Source: HGM13006 sp900757695
GTDB taxonomy: Bacteria; Bacillota; Clostridia; Oscillospirales; Oscillospiraceae
Assembly (NCBI GenBank): GCA_959607825.1
Contig: CAUHNW010000013.1
Span: 24,244 to 88,243 of the forward strand
Length of the DNA: 64,000 nucleotides
Direction of reading: 5' to 3'
Within the stretch, counting starts at the first letter, position 1. Every line of letters begins with the position of its first letter. The notes beneath the pieces were generated by a model. The model was not told the DNA's origin and ran no database searches. It saw nothing but the letters and a program-made list of their open reading frames with translations. Positions 1 through 8,215 of this stretch are shown piece by piece. Both the position numbers and the translations under genes were made by a program.

Positions 1-1284
1 GAAAAGGATATTTCCTTAGTCAGTGCGAATTTCGGCCTGAAGGGCTGGGGCATCCTGATCCTTACGTTCCTCTGCATTTTTCTGGACTCCTCGCTGATCA
101 ACGACTCCCTGAACGTCGTGGTAGACGTATTTGCCAACCAGCACGGCTGGAACAGCGGCATGCTCTACGGGTTTTCCACCATCACCGCATGGATCGCCGT
201 GGCAGGCGCAGCCCTGTGGGGCGTGCTTTCCAGCAAGATCTCCATCCGCTGGAGCTGGGCCATTTCCCTGCTGATCACCGGCATTGCCTGCCTGTTCTGG
301 GGCCGTGCGTCCTCTCCCGCCGTCTATTTTGTATGTCTTGCAGTTTCCGCAGTGGGCGGCATGGGCTTCTGCTACATCTGCTCCCTGAACGTGGTTTCCA
401 ACTGGTTCCCCCGGAAGAAGGGCATCGCCATGGGCTGGGTCACCATCGGGTTCCCCCTGTCTGCGGCTGTAACCTCTCAGATTATGGGCAACATCGTCAC
501 CAAGGGCGGCCTGCCTGAGGTCTACACCATCTATGCAGTGGCATCCTTTGTGCTGTGCGTGCTGGTGGCGCTGTTTGTGCGGGATTATCCCGAGCAGGCC
601 GGTGCTTACCCCGACAACAACCACAAGTTTGACAATGAGGCCGCCAAGAAGGAGCTGGCTGAGGGCCTCGAGTACATGAAGAATTCCCCCTGGACCGTGA
701 AGAAGCTGTTCTCCACCGGCAAGGTATGGCTCATCGCCATCTCCCTTGGCATCATGGAGCTGCTGTCCCTTGGCATTATGACCAACTTTGTGCCCCGGAT
801 GATGCAGGCGGGCTATGTGGACGCCAACGGCGGCCCGGCTCCCATCGTCTTTGCCATGCTGGGCATTGCGGGTATTCTGGCCTGCTTCGGCTCTGTGGGC
901 TGCGGCGTTCTGGATGCCAAGCTTGGCCCCAAGAAGGCCATTCAGATCACCATGGCAGTGGCGGTCATCGCCATCGTCCTGAACCTGATCCCCACCACCG
1001 CCACCAAGTTTGCATCCCTTCCGTTCCTCGCCATTATGCTGGGCGGCGCAGCAAACTATCTGGTATCTCTGACCAATACCATCTGGGGCCGCTATGACTT
1101 CCCCATGGCCTATAAGGTCCTCAAGCCCATGGTGGCCGCAGTTGGCGCACTGGGCGTATCCATTGTCGGTATCATTGGCCGCAGCGTTTCCTATGCCGCT
1201 GCCTACGGTGTACTGGCTGTGCTCACCGTGATCGCACTGGTGCTGGTGAGCATGGTAGATGATGCTACCATCGGCAGAAATTAA
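1..1284 (+). CDS. MFS transporter, 5' end outside window
   Basis: The reading frame is open from base 1 with no plausible start, so the N-terminus lies upstream; 427 residues are visible. The product is a polytopic membrane protein with about eleven to twelve hydrophobic segments, a charged central loop near residues 195-235, and the early layout of the oxalate/formate-antiporter or monocarboxylate type of major facilitator. It probably moves an organic anion across the cytoplasmic membrane. Substrate cannot be read from sequence. It sits upstream of another anion symporter at the edge of an aromatic-degradation region, so an aromatic acid or short-chain acid is a fair guess only. Confidence 0.85.
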   Translation, partial: EKDISLVSANFGLKGWGILILTFLCIFLDSSLINDSLNVVVDVFANQHGWNSGMLYGFSTITAWIAVAGAALWGVLSSKISIRWSWAISLLITGIACLFWGRASSPAVYFVCLAVSAVGGMGFCYICSLNVVSNWFPRKKGIAMGWVTIGFPLSAAVTSQIMGNIVTKGGLPEVYTIYAVASFVLCVLVALFVRDYPEQAGAYPDNNHKFDNEAAKKELAEGLEYMKNSPWTVKKLFSTGKVWLIAISLGIMELLSLGIMTNFVPRMMQAGYVDANGGPAPIVFAMLGIAGILACFGSVGCGVLDAKLGPKKAIQITMAVAVIAIVLNLIPTTATKFASLPFLAIMLGGAANYLVSLTNTIWGRYDFPMAYKVLKPMVAAVGALGVSIVGIIGRSVSYAAAYGVLAVLTVIALVLVSMVDDATIGRN

Positions 1285-1310
1285 TTCTGCTGTTTCCTAT
1301 CCCCCCATAT

Positions 1311-1344
1311 ACCGGCGCACAGAGGATGCCTTCTGTGCGCCGGT
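1311..1344 (+). terminator. Hairpin terminator after MFS gene
   Basis: A 13-bp perfect stem (1311-1323 with 1332-1344) starts 27 nt after the MFS stop codon and is followed by ACTTTCTT. The T-run is short, so termination may be partial. Confidence 0.6.
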
Positions 1345-1364
1345 ACTTTCTTGCGCCTTCCGTG

Positions 1365-1393
1365 TTGACAAAATGTATAACCGGTTATATAAT
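1365..1393 (+). promoter_or_regulatory. Consensus sigma-70 type promoter for the symporter
   Basis: TTGACA at 1365-1370, a 17-bp spacer, and TATAAT at 1388-1393, a perfect match to consensus. Transcription should begin near 1400, which rules out translation starts upstream of that point. Confidence 0.85.
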
Positions 1394-1402
1394 AGAGAAG
1401 AA

Positions 1403-1421
1403 CCTTGGAACTATACCAAGG
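1403..1421 (+). promoter_or_regulatory. Dyad resembling the MerR-type operators elsewhere in the window
   Basis: CCTTGGAACTATACCAAGG, flanked by AA and TT so that eight-base arms pair perfectly around 7 nt (1401-1423). It matches CYYTGGWAYWRTACCAWGG, the pattern shared with the promoter spacers at 10380-10398 and 26269-26287. Here it lies just after the predicted start of transcription rather than between -35 and -10, a position that would favour repression. An RNA hairpin in the leader is the alternative. Confidence 0.5.
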
Positions 1422-1448
1422 TTTGCAGAAACACAGGAGGCGGCCCGT

Positions 1449-3110
1449 ATGCTGGCAGTAAAAGCGCGATTTTCCAATGACGAAAATCTCATCGAACATG
1501 TAACGCAGTTTGTGGACAAGCGGCTGCGGAAGGAGGGGCTTCCGGAGGGAAGCGCCATTAACAGTACCAATCTGGTTGGCTCCATTACGGAGCTGATGGC
1601 GGCAAAGGACGCCACCTTTGTGGGCGTTGCCGTACAGAACACCGGCGGAAAGGTGATCGTCCGTCTGGTGTCCGATGGGGAGGGCTATAATCCGCTGGAG
1701 GACTTGGATGTCCGTGCCCTGATGGATACCACACCCCCGGTGCCGGAGCAGGACTTTGATGCACCCCAGCCCAAGGAGCAGATTCTGAAGGCCCTGCGGA
1801 ATAATCTCAACTACTACCGCCGGGGCAGCCTCAATGAGGTGGAGTTCGTGGCCCATAAGGCCCGGCCTCAGACCCTGAAAACCGTGAGCATTGCCTTTCT
1901 GCTGGCCATTGCGGTGGGGCTGCTGCTGCGGTTCTTCGGGGGGGAGGCCCTGAATAATGCGGTCTCCTCCTATATCCTCACACCCCTGCGGACCATGTTC
2001 TTAAACGCCCTGAAAATGCTGGTGGTGCCTGTGATGTTCTTTGCCATATCCTCCAGCGTGGCGGGGGTGTCGGACATCCGGGAGTATGGCCGGATCGGCA
2101 TCAAGGTCTTTGCGTTTTATACCCTGACCTCCTTTCTGGCCATCGGGGTGGGCTTTCTGGTGTATCAGATTTTGCAGCCCGGAGCCAATGTGGCGCTGGA
2201 CATGAGCGCCTATACCTACTCGGCGGATTCCACCCAGAGCATTTCTCTGCTGGATTCCATCATCGACATTGTGCCCAGCAGCTTTTTCGGAGCCATGACC
2301 GGCACCCAGATGCTGCAAATCATCTTTCTGGCCATTCTGGCCGGTGCTGCCGCCACCATGCTGGATAACGGCGACGACCGGCAGCGGGTCTGCGATTTTC
2401 TGGGCCTGTGCAACCGGTTCTTCCTGAAGCTGGCCACCATCGTTATGAAAACCATCCCCGTGGCGACCTTCTGCGCCATGACGCTGCTGGTGCTGACGGT
2501 GGACACGACCATGATCGTTGCGCTGATTAAGCTGGTGCTGGGCATGCTTCTGGGTGGCGTGCTGATGTTCGTGCTCTACAGCATCCTTTTGTGCATCGGC
2601 ACAAAGAAAAATCCCTTGAAGTTCTTCAAAAAATGCCTGCCCAACTTTATCCTGTTCATGACCTTTTGCAGCACCAGCGCAGTTATGCCGCAGACCCTGG
2701 ACACCTGCACCCACCGGCTGGGCATTTCTCCAAAGATCAGCTCCTTCTCCATGCCCCTTGGCTCTACCATCAATATGGATGGGGCCTGCGTCTATCTGAC
2801 CCTCAGCACGCTGTTTCTGGCGGCGGTCTACCATGTGCCGGTGACGCCGGATATGCTCATCAAGCTGGCAGTGACCATCGTGATCCTGTCCATGGGTGCG
2901 CCGCCCATTGCCGGCGCGGGCTTTATCTGCCTGTCCATTCTGGTGCTCCAGATCGGCGTTCCCATTGAGGGCCTGGGGGTGCTCATGGGCATCGACCAGA
3001 TCATGAGCATGGTGCGTACCCTCATCAACGGCACCGGCGACTTTGTGGGCACTGCCGTGGTGGCGGCCAGCGAGAAGCTCATGGACGATGCGGTATTTGA
3101 TCAAGCATAA
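1449..3110 (+). CDS. Dicarboxylate/amino acid:cation symporter with N-terminal cytosolic domain
   Basis: ATG at 1449 is preceded by AGGAGG eight bases upstream and lies downstream of the consensus promoter; 553 residues. Residues from about 155 on form a DAACS (SLC1/GltP/DctA) transporter with multiple membrane segments and the two re-entrant serine-rich regions, including a TFCSTSA stretch and an MGAPPIAGAG stretch. The first 150 residues are not part of the usual transporter fold. They resemble a reduced HATPase/RsbW-like domain (an acidic helix, then VIVRLVSDGEGYNPL, reminiscent of DDGxPFDP), though ATP-binding residues are not clearly complete. The transporter should import a carboxylate or acidic amino acid with Na+ or H+. 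The domain assignment is inference. Confidence 0.85.
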   Translation: MLAVKARFSNDENLIEHVTQFVDKRLRKEGLPEGSAINSTNLVGSITELMAAKDATFVGVAVQNTGGKVIVRLVSDGEGYNPLEDLDVRALMDTTPPVPEQDFDAPQPKEQILKALRNNLNYYRRGSLNEVEFVAHKARPQTLKTVSIAFLLAIAVGLLLRFFGGEALNNAVSSYILTPLRTMFLNALKMLVVPVMFFAISSSVAGVSDIREYGRIGIKVFAFYTLTSFLAIGVGFLVYQILQPGANVALDMSAYTYSADSTQSISLLDSIIDIVPSSFFGAMTGTQMLQIIFLAILAGAAATMLDNGDDRQRVCDFLGLCNRFFLKLATIVMKTIPVATFCAMTLLVLTVDTTMIVALIKLVLGMLLGGVLMFVLYSILLCIGTKKNPLKFFKKCLPNFILFMTFCSTSAVMPQTLDTCTHRLGISPKISSFSMPLGSTINMDGACVYLTLSTLFLAAVYHVPVTPDMLIKLAVTIVILSMGAPPIAGAGFICLSILVLQIGVPIEGLGVLMGIDQIMSMVRTLINGTGDFVGTAVVAASEKLMDDAVFDQA

Positions 3111-3150
3111 TGGCATATTGAATATTTTGTATAAAGATGCATCATCTATG

Positions 3151-3191
3151 ATATCCCGCAGACCATTTGGCTGCGGGATATGGTGCTTTTT
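3151..3191 (+). terminator. Intrinsic terminator after symporter
   Basis: An 11-bp stem, ATATCCCGCAG with CTGCGGGATAT (3151-3161 and 3171-3181), is followed by GGTGCTTTTTTC. Confidence 0.8.
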
Positions 3192-3263
3192 TCTTGAAAA
3201 ATGCAGAAAAACCTCCAAAAGTAGTAAAAATAAAAAGTTTTTTAAGTAAAATGTTGAATCCAC

Positions 3264-3292
3264 TTGAAACGGCACGGCTGCCGTGCTAAAAT
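3264..3292 (+). promoter_or_regulatory. Promoter with palindrome filling the spacer, upstream of EAL gene
   Basis: TTGAAA at 3264-3269, a 17-bp spacer, and TAAAAT at 3287-3292. The spacer contains a perfect dyad GCACGGC-T-GCCGTGC (3272-3286), which could be the operator of a repressor or activator. The remaining intergenic sequence from 3193 to 3420 shows nothing else recognisable. Confidence 0.6.
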
Positions 3293-3420
3293 TATCAGGG
3301 TAAAATTCAGGAACGGAAATAACTGGAAATACATGCGGTCTGACTGGTTTTGCAGCAGACACGGATGTTATGGTGTGTGCCGGTATGGCCGGTGTACACC
3401 GGAATAAGCGAGGGAACGGT

Positions 3421-5826
3421 ATGAGAAAAAACGCATCGGGTGTATATGTGATCGACGGGGATTTTACGGTACTGAGTTTTAATCCCGCCACGGGGCAGCT
3501 GTACCCCAATCTGCGGGCGGGACAGAAGTGCTACCGGTGTCTGGCGGGGCGGGATGCGCCCTGCCCGGTATGCCCCGTGACCAGCGGCCAGGAGGTTCAG
3601 AGTCCTGTGGGCGGTTCGCTGGAAACTGTGGATGCGGTGGAGCTTCAGCTGCCGGATGGCTCCGTGGGTCACGCCATTGCCTTCCACAGTGAGGAACGGG
3701 GGCAGGAGGCTCTGAGCCGGCTGCTGTCCAGTGAGGAGGGCGAGCGGCTGCTGGGGGTCATCAACGTTCTGGGCAGAGACTTTGTCAATATCTATTCGGT
3801 GGATATCCGCACGCAGAAGATCGAAATTTATCGCTACCGGAACGCCGAGGTCGGGGTTCGGGAGGCCCAGCAGACGGATGCTCCCTATGATACGGCACGG
3901 AAAAACTACATTGAACGGAATGTCCTTCCAGAGGATCAGACGAAGCTCATGGATGCCATGGAGCTGAGCTATGTGACGAAGCGGCTGCGAAAGGTGCCGC
4001 AGTTTATTGTCCACTACCGGGTCATGCGAAAGGGGCAGGTACAGTATTTTTATATGAAATGCGCCCGGGTGGGCGATGCGGAGAGGTTCCACACCGTGGT
4101 CATGGCCTTTGCCAGGGAGGACATGGAGACCGGCTATGAACGGCTGGGCACCCTGACGGTCCCCAACGGCGCGGCAAAGCGGAAGGTGCTGGTGGTGCAG
4201 TCCAATGGGCCGGCGCGGCTCAATCTGGTCAATATGCTGGCGGAGAGCTATGAGGTTCTGTCGGCGGAAAGCGCCGAGGAGGGATTGCGGCTGCTGTCCC
4301 AGCAGTATCGGGAGCTTTCGGCGGTGATGCTGGACTTCCATGTGCCGGACTGCGGGGGTCTTGCCTTTCTGGAGCGGATCCAGGAGGATGTGATGCTGTC
4401 CTCAGTGCCGGTGCTGGTGATGACCGCCGGGCGGCAGCTGGAGAACGAGGTGAAATCTCTGGAGCTGGGCGCGGTGGACTTTATCGCCCGGCCATTCAGC
4501 AGGAATATTGTGCTGGCCCGGCTCAGCAGCATCATCAAGATTCGGGAGTCAGCGGCGGCGCTCTCCGCCATTGAGTATGACGAGCTTACAGGACTCTATA
4601 CCCGGCAGGCCTTTTTCCACCATGCCCAGACCTTTATGCGGTTCCATCCCCATGAGAGCTTTCACATCGCGGTGGCAGATGTCAAGGACTTTAAGATGAT
4701 CAACAGCATCTACGGAGAAAAGACCGGTGACCAGGTGCTCAAATACCTGGGGAAGACCTACGGGGACTTTATGGAAGGGGGACTCCTTTCCCGCTACAGC
4801 AGCAATCAGTTTGTAGGCATTCTTCGGGATCAGGGCGAGATCCGCAGGGAGCAGGCCGAGGAATGGGCAAAGAGAGTTGCCGATGGAGCGCCGGTGTCCA
4901 ATCTCAGCGTGAAATATGGTATTTATCAGAATGTAGACCGGAGCCAGCCCCTGACCATTATCTGTGACCGTGCCTTTATTGCCATGAAGAGCATCCAGAA
5001 CGAATATGGGCAGAGCATAGCTTTTTATGACGGAGAAATGAGCCGGAAGCATATCCGCCAGCGGACGCTGGAGGCAGGCTTCGAGGAAGCGCTGGAGCAG
5101 CGGGAGTTTGTGATCTATTATCAGCCCCAGTATAATACGCAGACAGAGCACATCGCGGGAGCCGAGGCGCTGGTACGCTGGAAAAAGCCCGACGGCACGC
5201 TGATTCGGCCCGGGGAGTTTATCCCTCTGTTTGAGCGGAACGGCCAAATCGCAAAGCTGGACGAATATGTGTTCCGGCAGGTCTGCGCCTTTCAGCGGCA
5301 GCGGATGGTGCAGGGGAAAAAGCTGTCCCCTGTTTCCGTCAATCTCTCCCGGGCCAGTCTCCACCATGAAAAAACCGTGGAGATATTTGCGGGCATCGTA
5401 GAGGAATATGGTATTCCATTTTCGGCGGTGCCCATTGAGCTTACGGAATCTGCGGCGCTGTACAGTGCACAGATCCGTGGACTCACCGAAAAGCTGGTGA
5501 AGAGCGGCTTCCAGCTGCATATGGATGATTTCGGCTTCGGCTTTTCCTCCATGACCAGCCTGAGCATGCTGCCCTTCAGTATGCTGAAGCTGGACAAGAG
5601 CCTCGTCGACTATATCGCCCACCCCAAGGGGCAGCAGGTGGTACAGTATACCATTGCACTGGCCCACGGCCTTGGCATGAAGGCACTGGCAGAGGGCGTG
5701 GAGCGGAAGGAACAAGTAGATATGCTCCGAAAGATGGGCTGTGACGGCATTCAGGGCTTTTACTACTCGAAGCCCCAGCCCGGGGATTCGTTCCAGCGTC
5801 TGCTGGAGGAGGATATGCCGGCATAA
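3421..5826 (+). CDS. Receiver-like/degenerate GGDEF/EAL cyclic-di-GMP phosphodiesterase
   Basis: The start at ATG 3421 follows AGGGAA; an in-frame start exists at 3370 but lacks a better ribosome site. The product has 801 residues. An N-terminal sensor-like region carries a cysteine cluster (CYRCLAGRDAPCPVCP, about residues 38-53). A receiver-like domain (about 255-375) keeps the phosphoacceptor position in MLDFHVP but has QSN where the acidic pair belongs and R for the conserved lysine. The GGDEF domain (about 390-530) has YSSNQ at the signature position, so it should be catalytically dead. The EAL domain (about 550-795) looks intact: EALVRW, VNLSR, ELTES, DDFGFGFSS, KLDKSLV and AEGVE are all present. 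It probably hydrolyses c-di-GMP under control of the N-terminal domains. It is transcribed alone. Confidence 0.88.
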   Translation: MRKNASGVYVIDGDFTVLSFNPATGQLYPNLRAGQKCYRCLAGRDAPCPVCPVTSGQEVQSPVGGSLETVDAVELQLPDGSVGHAIAFHSEERGQEALSRLLSSEEGERLLGVINVLGRDFVNIYSVDIRTQKIEIYRYRNAEVGVREAQQTDAPYDTARKNYIERNVLPEDQTKLMDAMELSYVTKRLRKVPQFIVHYRVMRKGQVQYFYMKCARVGDAERFHTVVMAFAREDMETGYERLGTLTVPNGAAKRKVLVVQSNGPARLNLVNMLAESYEVLSAESAEEGLRLLSQQYRELSAVMLDFHVPDCGGLAFLERIQEDVMLSSVPVLVMTAGRQLENEVKSLELGAVDFIARPFSRNIVLARLSSIIKIRESAAALSAIEYDELTGLYTRQAFFHHAQTFMRFHPHESFHIAVADVKDFKMINSIYGEKTGDQVLKYLGKTYGDFMEGGLLSRYSSNQFVGILRDQGEIRREQAEEWAKRVADGAPVSNLSVKYGIYQNVDRSQPLTIICDRAFIAMKSIQNEYGQSIAFYDGEMSRKHIRQRTLEAGFEEALEQREFVIYYQPQYNTQTEHIAGAEALVRWKKPDGTLIRPGEFIPLFERNGQIAKLDEYVFRQVCAFQRQRMVQGKKLSPVSVNLSRASLHHEKTVEIFAGIVEEYGIPFSAVPIELTESAALYSAQIRGLTEKLVKSGFQLHMDDFGFGFSSMTSLSMLPFSMLKLDKSLVDYIAHPKGQQVVQYTIALAHGLGMKALAEGVERKEQVDMLRKMGCDGIQGFYYSKPQPGDSFQRLLEEDMPA

Positions 5827-5837
5827 CACAATCAAGT

Positions 5838-5876
5838 ACAGCCGCCGGCATTTCATCTGCCGGCGGCTGTGTTTTT
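5838..5876 (+). terminator. Intrinsic terminator after EAL gene
   Basis: A 13-bp stem (5838-5850 with 5858-5870) of very high GC is followed by GTTTTTG. It lies between convergent genes. Confidence 0.85.
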
Positions 5877-5891
5877 GTTCTTTTCCTGTGC

Positions 5892-6656
5892 TCAGATCGT
5901 CATGCCGTGGTCTACGGTGAGCACCTGTCCGGTGATCCCGGCGGCCTCATCAGAGGCGAGAAAGCAGATGGCGTTGGCCTGATCCTGCACGGTGCACTGG
6001 GGCACATCGTCCAGGGCCATATGGCTGTTGCACTGGGCGGCAAAATCTGCATCAAAGGTGGCAATCTGGTCCGGGGTGTTCAGTGCGGTGGGGGTGGGGC
6101 CCGGGCAGACCACATTGACCCGGATGTTGCCCGGAGCAAATTCCAGCGCTACATTCTTGCTCATGCCGATGACGGCGGTTTTTGCGGTGGTATAGGCAAG
6201 GCCCGAGTTGGAGCGGACTGCGCCGATGGAGGAGATATTGACGATGGCGCCCTTTCCGGCGTCCTTCATGTGGGGCAGTACGGCCTGCATCATATAGAAG
6301 ACGGAGTTCTGGTTGATCTCCAGCACATGACGGTACCAGTCGGTTTCCAGCCGGTCAATGGGCCGGTGCTTGTCTGCGATCCCGGCGTTGTTCACCAGAA
6401 TGTCAATGGCACCAAAATGGGAGGCGGCGGTCTCCGCAAGGCGGCAGCAGTCCTCCTGACGGCTCACATCGGCGCACACCGGCAGCACCTCTACACCCTC
6501 GGCGGCGCAGGCGTCGGCGGCGGCCTTCAGCTTTTCGGTATTCCGGGCCGCAAGCACCAGATTGCAGCCCTCCTTGGCCAGCGTCTTTGCGGTGCAGGCT
6601 CCAATGCCGGAGCTGGCTCCGGTAATAATGGCGGTTTTACCCTGAAAACGATTCAT
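5892..6656 (-). CDS. SDR-family NAD(P)H-dependent oxidoreductase (candidate phloroglucinol reductase)
   Basis: 254 residues, the usual classical SDR length. Visible motifs are the nucleotide-binding TGASSGIGA near residue 14, NNAGIAD, a catalytic serine in NISSIGA and YTTAK, plus the PGPTPT segment. Substrate is not determined by sequence. Phloroglucinol reductases belong to this family, and the window otherwise contains most of a phloroglucinol pathway, so that role is a reasonable inference; a generic 3-oxoacyl reductase or sugar dehydrogenase is the alternative. The gene is divergent from a LysR regulator, with a strong palindrome between them, which suggests ligand-responsive control. Confidence 0.85.
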   Translation of the reverse strand: MNRFQGKTAIITGASSGIGACTAKTLAKEGCNLVLAARNTEKLKAAADACAAEGVEVLPVCADVSRQEDCCRLAETAASHFGAIDILVNNAGIADKHRPIDRLETDWYRHVLEINQNSVFYMMQAVLPHMKDAGKGAIVNISSIGAVRSNSGLAYTTAKTAVIGMSKNVALEFAPGNIRVNVVCPGPTPTALNTPDQIATFDADFAAQCNSHMALDDVPQCTVQDQANAICFLASDEAAGITGQVLTVDHGMTI

Positions 6657-6697
6657 CGCTCAGCTTCATCCTTTCCTGTATGGAATGTCTGAACCTA

Positions 6698-6726
6698 GGA
6701 TAACACAGGTTTTTCTTGCTGACCAA
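6698..6726 (-). promoter_or_regulatory. Predicted promoter of the SDR gene
   Basis: On the minus strand, TTGGTC (6726-6721), 17 bp, then TTATCC (6703-6698). The LysR-type palindrome lies about 20 bp upstream of this -35, a typical activator position. Confidence 0.45.
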
Positions 6727-6745
6727 TATCCAGATCTTGAATTTA

Positions 6746-6765
6746 TTATAGCCAAATGGCTATAA
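6746..6765. promoter_or_regulatory. Palindrome between divergent SDR and LysR genes, probable LysR operator
   Basis: TTATAGCCA-AA-TGGCTATAA, two perfect 9-bp arms. It contains the T-N11-A spacing typical of LysR-type binding sites and lies between the SDR and LysR genes, as expected for a regulator that controls itself and its divergent target. Confidence 0.65.
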
Positions 6766-6808
6766 ATATGCTATCATGGAAAAAACGGCGGAAGGGAGCG
6801 AAAGCGGC

Positions 6809-7702
6809 ATGACATCCCTGCAAATCACCTACTTTTTGAAGGTGGCAGACTGTATGAGCTTTTCCGGGGCCGCAGAGGAGCTGTTCGTTTCACAGCCCTC
6901 GGTGAGCCGTCAGGTGCAGCTGCTGGAAGCGGAGCTGGGGCACCGGCTCTTTGATCGGAGCAGCAAGCGGAAGCTGCGGCTGACCCCGGCGGGGGCCGTG
7001 TTCCGGGATTTCTTTCAGCGATCCGTCCGGGGCATGGAATCCGCCAAGATCACGGCGGGCGCATTGGAGACCGGACAGCTGCGGATCCGGGTGGGCATCG
7101 GGCTGGGCTGGGATTTTACCGACCAGCTGTTGGAATTTCGAAAGCAGGCGCTGGCCCTCTATCCCACGGCGGAATTGTACTTTGAAAGCGACAGCTTCCG
7201 CAATCTGCAAAGTCAGGTGCGCAACGGGGCGCTGGACGTGATCCTGTGTACGGAGAGCAGCGTCCAGCTCTATGACGATCTGGAGATTCAGCTGGTGAAC
7301 CGGATCCGGGGAAGGGCCTTTGTGCGGAAGGGGCTTCTGACCCCGGAGGGAACGCCCTTGCAGATCCGGGACTTTGACGGGCAGAACCTCTTGATGCTGC
7401 CGGAGGAGGAGGAGACCCCCGTGACCCTTCAGATGGTGATGCTGCAATTTCTGGACGGCGGCGCCAAGCCAAGGCCCGTGACCCTGCCCAACCGGGATTC
7501 CATCTATCAGGCGGTGCTCCGGGGCGAGGGCTTTGCGGTGTTTGACGAGCACATGAGCATTGCGGTGGATCCCCGCATCGACTCCATGCCTCTGGCGGGG
7601 AAGATCACCCTGAGCATGGTGCGGGCCAGAAAGAACGAAAATCCCCTGATCCGGCTGCTGGGGCAGGTCATGAGCCAGCCCATGGAGGCGGAAGCCACAT
7701 AA
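6809..7702 (+). CDS. LysR-family transcriptional regulator
   Basis: The ATG at 6809 follows AAGGGAG by ten bases and gives the standard LysR N-terminus (MTSLQITYFLKVADCMSF); an upstream in-frame ATG at 6776 would add eleven atypical residues. 297 residues. The winged helix-turn-helix covers about residues 1-60 (GAAEELFVSQPSVSRQVQLL), followed by a linker helix and a periplasmic-binding-protein-like effector domain. It probably activates the divergent SDR gene in response to a small molecule, through the palindrome at 6746-6765. Confidence 0.9.
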   Translation: MTSLQITYFLKVADCMSFSGAAEELFVSQPSVSRQVQLLEAELGHRLFDRSSKRKLRLTPAGAVFRDFFQRSVRGMESAKITAGALETGQLRIRVGIGLGWDFTDQLLEFRKQALALYPTAELYFESDSFRNLQSQVRNGALDVILCTESSVQLYDDLEIQLVNRIRGRAFVRKGLLTPEGTPLQIRDFDGQNLLMLPEEEETPVTLQMVMLQFLDGGAKPRPVTLPNRDSIYQAVLRGEGFAVFDEHMSIAVDPRIDSMPLAGKITLSMVRARKNENPLIRLLGQVMSQPMEAEAT

Positions 7703-7714
7703 TATATAATAGAG

Positions 7715-7754
7715 ACGACCCTGCTGCGGATGGCATGTTCCACAGCAGGGTCGT
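7715..7754. terminator. Bidirectional terminator between LysR and GrpE-like genes
   Basis: A 12-bp stem, ACGACCCTGCTG with CAGCAGGGTCGT (7715-7726 and 7743-7754), lies between convergent genes. Confidence 0.75.
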
Positions 7755-7764
7755 ATTGTGAGAT

Positions 7765-8205
7765 TCAGTTGGCCACGGCCACCAGCGTGTGCCGGAGCAC
7801 AACGCCCTCCCGGACGAAGCCGGTGCGGATCACCCGCACCACCATGCCCTCTCCATACTGGGGATCCTCAATGTGCTCCACGGCCTCGTGGAGCCGGGGA
7901 TCAAAGGGCTGGCCTTCGGCGGGGATTTCCGCCACACCCAAGTCGGCAAGGGACTTCAGAAGGCTCTGGAGGGTCAGCTCGATGCCGGTGCGGAAGTCCT
8001 TGTCCTGACAGGGCTGCTCCAGCGCCAGCTTTAAGTTGTCATAGACGGGAAGCAGCGCCGCAATGGCATCGCTGCCGCCCTGCCGGTAGGCGTCCTCCCG
8101 GACGGAGGCATTCCGCCGCCGGAAGTTCTGATATTCCTGATTCAGTTCGCCCATTTTTGTTTCCAATGCCGCATGGGCGCTGCGGGATACAAAGGGTAAG
8201 CTCAT
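7765..8205 (-). CDS. Short GrpE-like nucleotide exchange factor
   Basis: The ATG at 8205 follows GAGGTG by seven bases; a GTG nine bases upstream sits inside that ribosome site. 146 residues, shorter than canonical GrpE, because the N-terminal coiled coil is brief. The C-terminal part has the GrpE pattern: LLPVYDNLKLAL, then GQPFDPRLHEAVEHIED, then GMVVRVIRTGFVREGVVLRHTLVAVA. It should release nucleotide from an Hsp70 partner. It is the last gene of an operon that also carries a J-domain protein but no Hsp70, so the partner must be encoded elsewhere. Confidence 0.8.
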   Translation of the reverse strand: MSLPFVSRSAHAALETKMGELNQEYQNFRRRNASVREDAYRQGGSDAIAALLPVYDNLKLALEQPCQDKDFRTGIELTLQSLLKSLADLGVAEIPAEGQPFDPRLHEAVEHIEDPQYGEGMVVRVIRTGFVREGVVLRHTLVAVAN

Positions 8206-8215
8206 GTTATGCACC

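Noticed and set aside
1401..1423. T-box or other amino-acid riboswitch in the symporter leader.
   Set aside because: The leader is only about 50 nt, too short for a T-box, and the dyad is better explained by similarity to two promoter operators.
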